From NCBI GenBank assembly GCA_022736535.1, contig DZCT01000020.1, positions 1 through 21,388 on the forward strand: a stretch of DNA of 21,388 nt, read 5' to 3'. Under the pieces are notes generated by a model. That model searched no databases, was not told the DNA's origin, and was given only the letters and a program-made list of their open reading frames with translations. The position numbers were made by a program, and so were the translations under genes. The stretch's first letter is position 1. The number at the start of each line of letters is the position of its first letter. This DNA comes from Desulfatirhabdium butyrativorans (lineage in GTDB: Bacteria; Desulfobacterota; Desulfobacteria; Desulfobacterales; JAIFKL01). Below are positions 15,229 to 21,388 of the stretch, one piece after another.

Positions 15229-15780
15229 ATGAAGCGATTAGAACATACTGACGATGTGCTTGCGCCGATTCGGGAAAAAATACAGGCATGTATTCAGTGC
15301 GGCACCTGTACCGGCTCGTGTCCCAACGAGTTTGCTATGGACTTTACGCCCCGTCATTTGTGGCGGATGGTACTGATGGGAGAAAAAGACGCCATATTTC
15401 AAAGCAAAACTTTTATGCTCTGTTCGACCTGCTATTACTGCACGCTGAGATGTCCCCGGGGGCTGCCTCTCACCGACATGATGGGGGCATTGAAACAGAT
15501 CGCCGCGAGAGAAAATTCGGCAAAACATAAGCAAAGCATTCTGTTTTACAAAAGTTTTATGGAAAGCGTGCGCCGTCACGGCAGGGTTCGGGAATCAGAG
15601 TTTATGACCCTGTATTTCCTTGCCATGAAAAATCCCTTTCTCCCGTTCCGATTTGCGCTCTTGGGAATGAAGCTGATGGCAAAGGGAAAAGTTTCTGTTC
15701 AGATTCCTTCAGGACAGACCGAGGGGAATTTAGATGCAATATTCCGAAAAGTAAAAGAGCTTGAAGGACTCAGAGATTAG
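15229..15780 (+). CDS. hdrC: HdrC-like heterodisulfide reductase iron-sulfur subunit
   Basis: A 183-residue HdrC-type protein with two [4Fe-4S] motifs: CIQCGTCTGSCP (Cys21, 24, 27, 31) and CSTCYYCTLRCP (about 64-75). It would shuttle electrons between HdrA2 and the catalytic HdrB. Length is typical of stand-alone HdrC. The C-terminal third is basic and helical without further Cys. AAGGA at 15215-15219 gives the start, nine bases away. The TAG stop (15778-15780) overlaps the first bases of the GCCACGAA repeat that follows. No membrane segment is evident, so this belongs to a soluble Hdr, not the HdrE/DsrM type. Confidence 0.9.
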   Translation: MKRLEHTDDVLAPIREKIQACIQCGTCTGSCPNEFAMDFTPRHLWRMVLMGEKDAIFQSKTFMLCSTCYYCTLRCPRGLPLTDMMGALKQIAARENSAKHKQSILFYKSFMESVRRHGRVRESEFMTLYFLAMKNPFLPFRFALLGMKLMAKGKVSVQIPSGQTEGNLDAIFRKVKELEGLRD

Positions 15781-16062
15781 CCACGAATGAACACGGATGT
15801 CTTCACGAACTGAAGGACACGAATGTATGTTTATTTGAGAGGGCTGGGAGTTTTTTTTAATAACACTGATAAGATATATTATTTCAAGTTAAACCCTCCT
15901 GTCATTTCGAGCGAAGCGAGAAATCTTTCCGTTCGGAAGCGTAAGGATTTCTCCTCACTTCGTTCGTCGAAATGACAGATCGGTGAGAAAAATTCCTGAT
16001 TCCTCATAAAAATAAAATTCGTGTTTCTTCATTCGTGGAAAAATTCGTGGTTATTCGTGGTT
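15779..16062. repeat. GCCACGAA-family element with a second palindrome nested inside; fills the HdrC-HdrB gap
   Basis: This 311-base gap has no gene. The left end (from AGCCACGAATGAACAC at 15779) and right end (TTCGTGGTTATTCGTGGTT, to 16062) belong to the family at 3482-3622. Inside it, a separate palindrome (15899-15978) looks inserted. The outer ends have degenerated more than in the 3482 copy. Confidence 0.75.
15899..15978. repeat. GTCATTTCGA-family palindrome nested in the GCCACGAA element
   Basis: CTGTCATTTCGA (15899-15910) is the exact inverse of TCGAAATGACAG (15967-15978), with GCGAAGCGAGAAATC and an inverted relative inside. The arms resemble those of the element at 103-183 in sequence and layout, so it is probably a member of the same superfamily. 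Confidence 0.8.
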
Positions 16063-16091
16063 AAAAAAAATAACTCCCGGAGGAAAGACCA

Positions 16092-16958
16092 ATGAAATAT
16101 CTCTACTACCCCGGCTGCTCATTGGAAGGGACTGCCGCCGAATATCACCATGCCACACAGGCATTCATGCAGGCTGTCGGCGCGGAACTGACGGAACTGA
16201 CAGACTGGATATGCTGCGGCGCCAGCGCGGCAGAATCAACCAGCTATCTGCTTTCTCTCGCGCTTCCCGCGATAAACCTTGCCATTGCCGAGAACACAGA
16301 CAAAAATAAAGACCTCTTAGTGCCGTGCAGCGCGTGCTATCTGAATCTGAAAAGAGCTGAAGATAAAATCCGAAATGACTCATCTCTTTCAGAAAAAATC
16401 AATATGATTCTCGCTGAAAAAAATCTCAAAGTGAAAGGTCAGACACGGGTGCGTCACCTGTTAGATGTGATTGTGAGTGACATCGGACACAAAACTATCC
16501 GAAATATGATGAAAAAACCGCTTGCCGGTATGTCTGTTGCGCTTTATTACGGCTGTCAGTGTCTTCGTCCTTATGCGGTGTTTGACGATCCGGAAAAGCC
16601 CCGCTCAATGGAGCCGCTCATTGAGGCGACGGGCGCGTCCGTGCATTCGTGGGACATGGGCGGAAAATGCTGCGGCGCATCGCACATCAACACCAAACCG
16701 GAGACTGCGCTGCAATTGGTCAGTGAGATATTGAAACAGGCCAAAGGCGCGGATGCGGTTGTCACGGTCTGTCCCATGTGCCAGATGAATCTGGAGGCAT
16801 ATCAGCGAAAGATTTCCTCCCTGTGCAACGAAGACCTGAAAATCACAATTCTCTACCTTCCCCAACTGCTGGGACTTGCGCTCGGCATCTCGGAAAAAGA
16901 ACTGCGGCTTGATCTGAATCTTTCTGTTACCGACATCTTTCGGAAAAACTGGTGTTGA
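16092..16958 (+). CDS. hdrB: HdrB-like heterodisulfide reductase subunit B
   Basis: A 288-residue HdrB-type protein with two CCG domains, which in HdrB hold the paired noncubane [4Fe-4S] clusters where disulfides are reduced. First CCG: Cys9 (YPGC), Cys41-Cys42 (WICCGAS), Cys79/Cys82 (PCSACY). This fits the CX31CCX36CXXC spacing exactly. Second CCG: YYGCQCLRP, GGKCCGASH and CPMCQMNL. GGAGG at 16079-16083 is eight bases from ATG. It is separated from HdrC only by repeat sequence, so HdrA2-HdrC-HdrB form one unit. The organism need not have CoM/CoB; in sulfate reducers the substrate of HdrB-like proteins is generally unknown and may be a DsrC-like or other protein disulfide. The UxxC selenoproteins in this cluster are local candidates. 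Confidence 0.92.
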   Translation: MKYLYYPGCSLEGTAAEYHHATQAFMQAVGAELTELTDWICCGASAAESTSYLLSLALPAINLAIAENTDKNKDLLVPCSACYLNLKRAEDKIRNDSSLSEKINMILAEKNLKVKGQTRVRHLLDVIVSDIGHKTIRNMMKKPLAGMSVALYYGCQCLRPYAVFDDPEKPRSMEPLIEATGASVHSWDMGGKCCGASHINTKPETALQLVSEILKQAKGADAVVTVCPMCQMNLEAYQRKISSLCNEDLKITILYLPQLLGLALGISEKELRLDLNLSVTDIFRKNWC

Positions 16959-16996
16959 GCCTCAGAAATAACCTGTTAAAATTTTTGTAATTTTTC

Positions 16997-17030
16997 AGAA
17001 ACTAAGTTTTTTTTAAAAAACTTAGTTTCT
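16997..17030. terminator. Perfect 16-base-stem palindrome after HdrB, possible terminator
   Basis: AGAAACTAAGTTTTTT (16997-17012) is the exact inverse of 17015-17030, with two bases between. It lies 38 bases after the HdrB stop and 47 before the kinase. It may separate the Hdr genes from the regulators, but the T-run is inside the stem, so it is not a textbook terminator. Confidence 0.45.
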
Positions 17031-17077
17031 CGTGTCCTGAGGCGCTGACAGAAAGATATATACAAAGGGTTGAATTT

Positions 17078-19387
17078 ATGCTAAAAGACATTGTAAAAAG
17101 TTTTCGTCACAGTCTGATTCCGAAACTGATTTTTCTGGTGGGAATCATTCTGCTGATTTTTATTGCCACATGGGCATATTTCAATCTCAAGTACAAAGAG
17201 AAAATCATGGAGCATATCATGGCAGGCATTGACAGACTGAGCAATACCATCAAACTCGGCACGCATTATGCCATGATGCTCAACTCAAGGGACGATATTA
17301 CTCAGATTATCAACAACATCGCCAAACAGAAAGAAATCGAAAATATAAGAATTTACAATAAAGAAGGGCAGATAAAATTTTCAAACAGACCTTCGGAAGT
17401 GGAGCAGTTTACGAATATCAAAGCGGAAGCCTGTGATATTTGTCACAGAACAGACCCGCCGTTGTCCGAATTAAGTCTGGAAAAAAGAAGACGGATATTT
17501 TTTTCTTCCCAAGGCTACCGACTGCTCGGCATTATCAGTCCCATCTATAATGAACCGAGCTGCGCCACAGATGCCTGTCATGTGCATCCCGGCGGTAAAA
17601 AAATTCTGGGCGCATTGGATATGGTGGTTTCCCTTGAACAGACAGACAGAGACATTCTGCATTTTGAAAGATGGATTGTCGCCCTGATGGTTGTCGTATT
17701 TGTCTCAATATCCGGGATTATTTTTATCGTGATGTTCAAATTTGTGAGACAGCCTATCACAAAGCTGATTGAAGGCACGCGGCGCATTGCAAAGGGAGAC
17801 TACTTCACCAAAGTTGATATTGAGGGTAAAGAAGACGAGATGGGGCAGTTGGCGGATGCCATCAATCTGATGGGCAAGGAAATCGGAGAAAAACAGGTTG
17901 AACTGAATAAGCAGAAAGAGGAATACCGGCAACTGTTTGAAGTCGTTCCCTGCTATATTACAGTTCAGGACAGAGACTATACGCTGATTAAGTATAACTG
18001 CCAGTTTGCTCGGAAATTCAAGCCCAAACCGGGTGACAAATGCTTTTATGCCTACAAAGGGCTGAATGAAAAATGTGAGAACTGTCCGGTAGAAAAAACC
18101 TTTGAAAACGGAAAGTTGAATTACAGCGAAGAAAGCGGATACAATAAAAACGGGAAAATTGTACACTGGATGGTGGTAGCATCTCCGATACGGGACGCAG
18201 AGGGAAATATTGTTGCAGCAATGGAGATGGGGCTTGACATTACTCGCAGAAAGATGCTTGAAGAGGAATTGGAAAAATCGGAAAAGAAATATCATGCCAT
18301 TTTCAGCAACATACCGAATCCGGTGTTTGTCTTGGATGTTCATACGCTGAAGATACTTGACTGCAATGAAAGCGTCAAAAATATTTACGGCTATGACAAA
18401 TATGAGATTATAAATGAGCTTTTTTCGGATTTGTTCAAGCCGGAAGAAAGAGATCACTATGCTTTTAAAATCATGACATCACCTTCTCTGATCCGTGTAA
18501 CGCATCTGCATAAAAACGGAAAAAAACTTTTTGTCAATATCAGAATTTCACCTTCCGAATACGGAGGGCAAAAGGTATTTCTGGTAACTTCAAGTGATAT
18601 TACCAAGCGCCTCGAAGCTGAACAGCAACTGATACAGGCAAGCAAAATGGCGACGCTGGGCGAAATGGCAACCGGCGTGGCGCATGAATTGAATCAGCCC
18701 CTTTCGGTCATCAAAACCGCCAGCAGCTTTTTTATGAAAAAGATAAGGCGGAATGAAAAAATCAAAGATGAAATTCTGCTGACAATGGCTTCGGAAATAG
18801 ACAGTCATGTGGACCGCGCCACGAAAATTATCAATCACATGAGAGAGTTCGGTCGGAAATCGGACATGGAACTTGAAAAGGTGCAAATAAACGAAGTCGT
18901 GCAAAGGGCTTTTGAAATCTTCAGCCAGCAGTTGAAATTAAGAGGCATAGAAGCGGTATGGGAACTTGAAGAAAATCTGCCCCTTGTCACCGCAGACCCC
19001 GGACGCATGGAGCAGGTATTCATCAATCTCCTTATCAATGCCAGAGACGCCATTGAAGACCGATGGGAGATGTTTGCAAAAACGAATGAAAACAATTCGA
19101 TGCAGGAATGGACAAAACGGATTTACCTCAGAACCCGCTCTGAAAACCGGGAAATTGCCATTGAAGTGGAAGACACGGGAAAAGGCATTCCGCCGGAGAT
19201 TTTGGACAAAATATTTGAGCCTTTTTTCACTACAAAAGAAGTGGGCAAAGGAACAGGACTCGGACTTTCCATCAGTTACGGCATTGTCAAAGACTGCGGC
19301 GGCGTCATAACCGCTTCTTCAGAAAAAGGAAAAGGAGCGTGTTTTACCATACGGTTTCCGGCATCTGACCAAATGTCTGAACCCTGA
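17078..19387 (+). CDS. Membrane sensor histidine kinase with periplasmic c-type haem motifs and two PAS domains
   Basis: A 769-residue inner-membrane kinase. TM1 is at about 16-34. The periplasmic sensor carries CDICH (Cys119, Cys122, His123; CxxCH) and CATDACH (Cys162, Cys167, His168; CX4CH), haem-c-like attachment motifs. TM2 is at about 200-223. HAMP is at about 224-275. PAS1 (about 285-395) has a Cys cluster (KCFYAYKG, EKCENCPVE), and PAS2 is at about 405-520. The HisKA phospho-acceptor is His536 (VAHELNQPLS). The HATPase domain is complete (NARDAIED, EDTGKGIP, GKGTGLGLS). It probably senses periplasmic redox state or a ligand via haem. AAAGGG at 17064-17069 gives the start. No full response regulator adjoins it: the next gene lacks a receiver. 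Candidate partners in the window are the receiver inside HdrA2 and the orphan receiver at 3058. Confidence 0.92.
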   Translation: MLKDIVKSFRHSLIPKLIFLVGIILLIFIATWAYFNLKYKEKIMEHIMAGIDRLSNTIKLGTHYAMMLNSRDDITQIINNIAKQKEIENIRIYNKEGQIKFSNRPSEVEQFTNIKAEACDICHRTDPPLSELSLEKRRRIFFSSQGYRLLGIISPIYNEPSCATDACHVHPGGKKILGALDMVVSLEQTDRDILHFERWIVALMVVVFVSISGIIFIVMFKFVRQPITKLIEGTRRIAKGDYFTKVDIEGKEDEMGQLADAINLMGKEIGEKQVELNKQKEEYRQLFEVVPCYITVQDRDYTLIKYNCQFARKFKPKPGDKCFYAYKGLNEKCENCPVEKTFENGKLNYSEESGYNKNGKIVHWMVVASPIRDAEGNIVAAMEMGLDITRRKMLEEELEKSEKKYHAIFSNIPNPVFVLDVHTLKILDCNESVKNIYGYDKYEIINELFSDLFKPEERDHYAFKIMTSPSLIRVTHLHKNGKKLFVNIRISPSEYGGQKVFLVTSSDITKRLEAEQQLIQASKMATLGEMATGVAHELNQPLSVIKTASSFFMKKIRRNEKIKDEILLTMASEIDSHVDRATKIINHMREFGRKSDMELEKVQINEVVQRAFEIFSQQLKLRGIEAVWELEENLPLVTADPGRMEQVFINLLINARDAIEDRWEMFAKTNENNSMQEWTKRIYLRTRSENREIAIEVEDTGKGIPPEILDKIFEPFFTTKEVGKGTGLGLSISYGIVKDCGGVITASSEKGKGACFTIRFPASDQMSEP

Positions 19388-19520
19388 TTATAAGGATTTA
19401 CAGGATTAGCAGGATTTTATTCGTGTTTTTTTAATTCTTAATTCGTGTTTTTTAATTCGTGGTTAAATTTGTGTTCATTCGTGGCAGAAATAAAAAATCT
19501 GTGTTCATCCGTGGCTAATA
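19388..19520. repeat. Repeat-filled gap: GGATTTACAGGATT words and a GCCACGAA-family right half
   Basis: After the kinase stop comes a short AGGATTTACAGGATTAGCAGGATTT-like run of repeated words. It is followed by several TTCGTGG/TTCGTGT words (from 19430) ending CCGTGGCT at 19508-19515, the right end of the GCCACGAA family. No matching left end is clear. It ends five bases before the next start codon. Confidence 0.7.
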
Positions 19521-21254
19521 ATGACAAACGACATATACATAAAATACAGCCAGATCGGAGAAATTTTCGACTGCCTTTCGCTGGGCGTGATTGTCTTGGA
19601 CAAAGATCGCAGAATTGCTTCAATCAACCGCTCCGCCGAATTGCTCACAGGACATAAGGCTTCTGAACTTATCGGAAAATACTGCTATGATATTTTTTCG
19701 GATTATCTCTGCGGCGGAAAATGCAAGTTTCTTGAAAACCCGGATAGCGACAAAGCAATTGTCTCCGACATTGAGATCACGGATCAGATCAATGAGAAAT
19801 ACAGCATCACGAAAATAGAAGCTCCGATTTTCGGTATAGACAAACAACTGTGCGGTTGTATTGTGGCATTTCAGGATCACTCGGTGTTCAAAGAACTGAT
19901 CCGGCGCATCCGCTACGACGATCTCAGACTGAAACTCATATTGGACAATCTTGACATCGGCGTGCTGACGGTTGACCGTAGCAATCATGTCTCATTTTTC
20001 AATACGATGGCAGAAAGCATTACGGGCTTTTCCCGCTCCGAAGTTCTCGGCTTATGCTGCGGAACGGTTTTCGGAAAAGATTTCTGCAAAGATATTTCAG
20101 AGTTGCAGAAATCTGTCACAGAAGGGCAGACATGTTCGGACAAAGAAGGAAAAATTCTCACCCGAAGCGGTCACACCATTCCCATTCGGGCGAATTATAT
20201 GACGCTTAAAAATGAGGAAGGATATATTGTCGGCGGTCTGGCGACGCTTTCCGATCTCTCCCTGAAATATCAGTTTGACAGCGTGATAAATGAACGCTAC
20301 ACCTTTTACGACATGGTGGGCAAAGACCCGTCAATTCAGCGAATATTTGAAATTGTTCCGATCATTGCCGCAACTGACGTCACCATATTGATAGAAGGTC
20401 CCACCGGCACCGGAAAAGACCTTTTAGCAAAAATTATTCACCATGCAGGTCCGAGAGCAAAAAAGCCGATGGTAAAGGTCAACTGCGCGGCTTTGCCCGA
20501 CAATCTGCTTGAATCTGAGATGTTCGGATATGCCAAAGGCGCGTTTACCGGCGCGGACAGAGACAAACCCGGGCGCTTTCAGGAAGCAGACGGCGGCACT
20601 ATTTTTCTGGATGAAATCGGAGATATTCCGCTCTCGCTTCAGGCGAAACTGTTGCGGGTGCTGGAGGATAAAGAATTTTATCCGCTGGGGAGCAGAAAAA
20701 CCACAACGGTGGATGTCCGCATTATTTCCGCAACTAACCGGAATCTTGAAAAACTGATCCGGGAGAAGCGTTTCCGGGAAGACCTTTTTTACCGGCTCAA
20801 TGTGATGTGCCTTGAACTGCCGCCCCTGAAAGAAAGGAAAAGCGATGTTCCGCTGCTGATTTCTCACATTAATAAACGTCTCTGTGCTACTAAAGGCATG
20901 AAAGAGAAAAAAATATCCGAAGATGCGATGGGTCTGCTTTTAAATTATGACTACCCGGGAAACATCAGAGAGCTTGAAAATATTCTGGAACACGCCCTGA
21001 TTATCTGTCAGGGACCGCTCATCGAGCAGAGACATTTTCCCGTTTCGCTGCTGAAAACAGCGGCGTTTCGCAGCGTCGGTGAAGATAAGTCATCTGAACT
21101 GCCGAATATGAACAGAGAAGATGAATCCGGCGAAAGACATGCCATTGTTGCCGTACTGAAAAGACACAAAGGAAACAAGAGCCGTGCCGCCCGTTCTATG
21201 GGCATTGACCGTTCAACTTTGTGGCGTAAGATGAAGAAATTGGGAATCAATTAA
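19521..21254 (+). CDS. Sigma-54-dependent transcriptional activator, PAS-PAS-AAA+-Fis HTH
   Basis: A 577-residue enhancer-binding protein. Two N-terminal PAS domains (about 7-115 and 130-245) take the place of a receiver, so it senses a signal directly. Both have Cys groups (Cys55, Cys64 and Cys68 in PAS1; LGLCCG and FCKD in PAS2) that could respond to redox or bind metal. The AAA+ domain (about 265-500) has Walker A GPTGTGKD (293-300), the GAFTGA loop (from 340) that contacts sigma-54, Walker B TIFLDEIG and an arginine-rich REDLFYRLNV segment. The C-terminal Fis-type helix-turn-helix includes KSRAARSMGIDRSTLWRKMK. A sigma-54 promoter match at 2708-2723 and a palindrome upstream of it are plausible targets. 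The start has no visible ribosome site because a repeat abuts it; no better in-frame start lies before the first PAS domain. Confidence 0.92.
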   Translation: MTNDIYIKYSQIGEIFDCLSLGVIVLDKDRRIASINRSAELLTGHKASELIGKYCYDIFSDYLCGGKCKFLENPDSDKAIVSDIEITDQINEKYSITKIEAPIFGIDKQLCGCIVAFQDHSVFKELIRRIRYDDLRLKLILDNLDIGVLTVDRSNHVSFFNTMAESITGFSRSEVLGLCCGTVFGKDFCKDISELQKSVTEGQTCSDKEGKILTRSGHTIPIRANYMTLKNEEGYIVGGLATLSDLSLKYQFDSVINERYTFYDMVGKDPSIQRIFEIVPIIAATDVTILIEGPTGTGKDLLAKIIHHAGPRAKKPMVKVNCAALPDNLLESEMFGYAKGAFTGADRDKPGRFQEADGGTIFLDEIGDIPLSLQAKLLRVLEDKEFYPLGSRKTTTVDVRIISATNRNLEKLIREKRFREDLFYRLNVMCLELPPLKERKSDVPLLISHINKRLCATKGMKEKKISEDAMGLLLNYDYPGNIRELENILEHALIICQGPLIEQRHFPVSLLKTAAFRSVGEDKSSELPNMNREDESGERHAIVAVLKRHKGNKSRAARSMGIDRSTLWRKMKKLGIN

Positions 21255-21260
21255 TATGAT

Positions 21261-21366
21261 GTGCAATTTTTTTAACCGCAAAGGACGCAAAGAAGGCACA
21301 AAGGTCGCAAAGCTTTGCGAACCTTGTGAAACCTTTGCGCCCTTTGCGGTTAAAAAAAAATTGCAC
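21261..21366. repeat. CGCAAAG-family inverted-repeat element after the activator, possible terminator
   Basis: Long inverted ends (21261-21292 and 21333-21366) begin GTGCAATTTTTTT and contain CCGCAAAGG-type words. They differ by two bases in T-run length and one substitution. A second palindrome (AGGTCGCAAAGCTTTGCGAACCT) is in the middle. It starts seven bases after the stop codon and the plus-strand copy ends its stem in an A-run, so it may act as a terminator. Confidence 0.8.
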
Positions 21367-21388
21367 ACAGCGTCAATTAGCTAAAAGA

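Noticed and set aside
3653..16958. Benzoyl-CoA reductase (Bam) cluster, which also has HdrA-like and selenoprotein subunits
   Set aside because: No BamB-type tungsten subunit, BamC or NuoEFG-like BamGHI genes are seen, and HdrB/HdrC are present instead.
16956..16976. Read-through of the HdrB TGA stop as selenocysteine
   Set aside because: The protein already ends at a normal HdrB length, only a few codons follow before the next stop, and no SECIS-like hairpin is seen.

Overview
The window most likely comes from a sulfate-reducing or related anaerobic member of Desulfobacterota (Desulfobacterales-like). This is an inference from gene content: a fused ADP-forming acyl-CoA synthetase, two large HdrA-type flavo-iron-sulfur proteins with MvhD, HdrB, HdrC and FrhB/FdhB-like partners, a haem-motif sensor kinase, a sigma-54 activator, and two selenocysteine (UGA) genes. 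No rRNA, tRNA, CRISPR array, phage gene or transposase is visible.

Layout. Positions 1-2361 hold the last codons of a truncated plus-strand gene converging on a minus-strand fused acyl-CoA synthetase (ADP-forming); their 3' ends share a large imperfect palindrome. Positions 2362-3057 are a gene-free divergent region with a palindromic candidate activator site, an excellent sigma-54 (-24/-12) promoter match and several repeats. Everything from 3058 to 21254 is on the plus strand: an orphan receiver protein; HdrA1 with an embedded GltD/NfnB-like NAD(P)H module; a frameshifted CGGC-domain gene; MvhD; a thioredoxin-like selenoprotein (UxxC); a DsrE-like selenoprotein (UxxC); a J-domain protein; a radical SAM protein; an FrhB/FdhB-like iron-sulfur protein; HdrA2, a double HdrA with an embedded receiver domain; HdrC; HdrB; a membrane histidine kinase with periplasmic CxxCH motifs; and a PAS-PAS-AAA+-Fis activator with no receiver.

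How it may work (inference). The Hdr, MvhD and FrhB-like proteins would form a cytoplasmic flavin-based electron-transfer or bifurcating complex linking NAD(P)H (HdrA1 module), ferredoxin or another low-potential donor (FrhB-like subunit) and a disulfide or thiol couple (HdrB/C). The two small UxxC selenoproteins are candidate thiol/disulfide or sulfur-carrier partners. The kinase has no conventional response regulator next to it. The only receivers in the window are the divergent orphan one and the one inside HdrA2, which has all the residues needed for phosphorylation. This raises the possibility of direct phospho-control of a metabolic electron-transfer enzyme. The sigma-54 activator at the end and the sigma-54 promoter at the start could close a regulatory loop.

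Most gene gaps contain palindromic repeats of a few families: a CGCAAAG family, a GCCACGAA family, a GTCATTCTGA/GTCATTTCGA family, heptamer-arm elements and simple hairpins. Some reach into coding sequence, at the C-terminus of the acyl-CoA synthetase and inside HdrA2.
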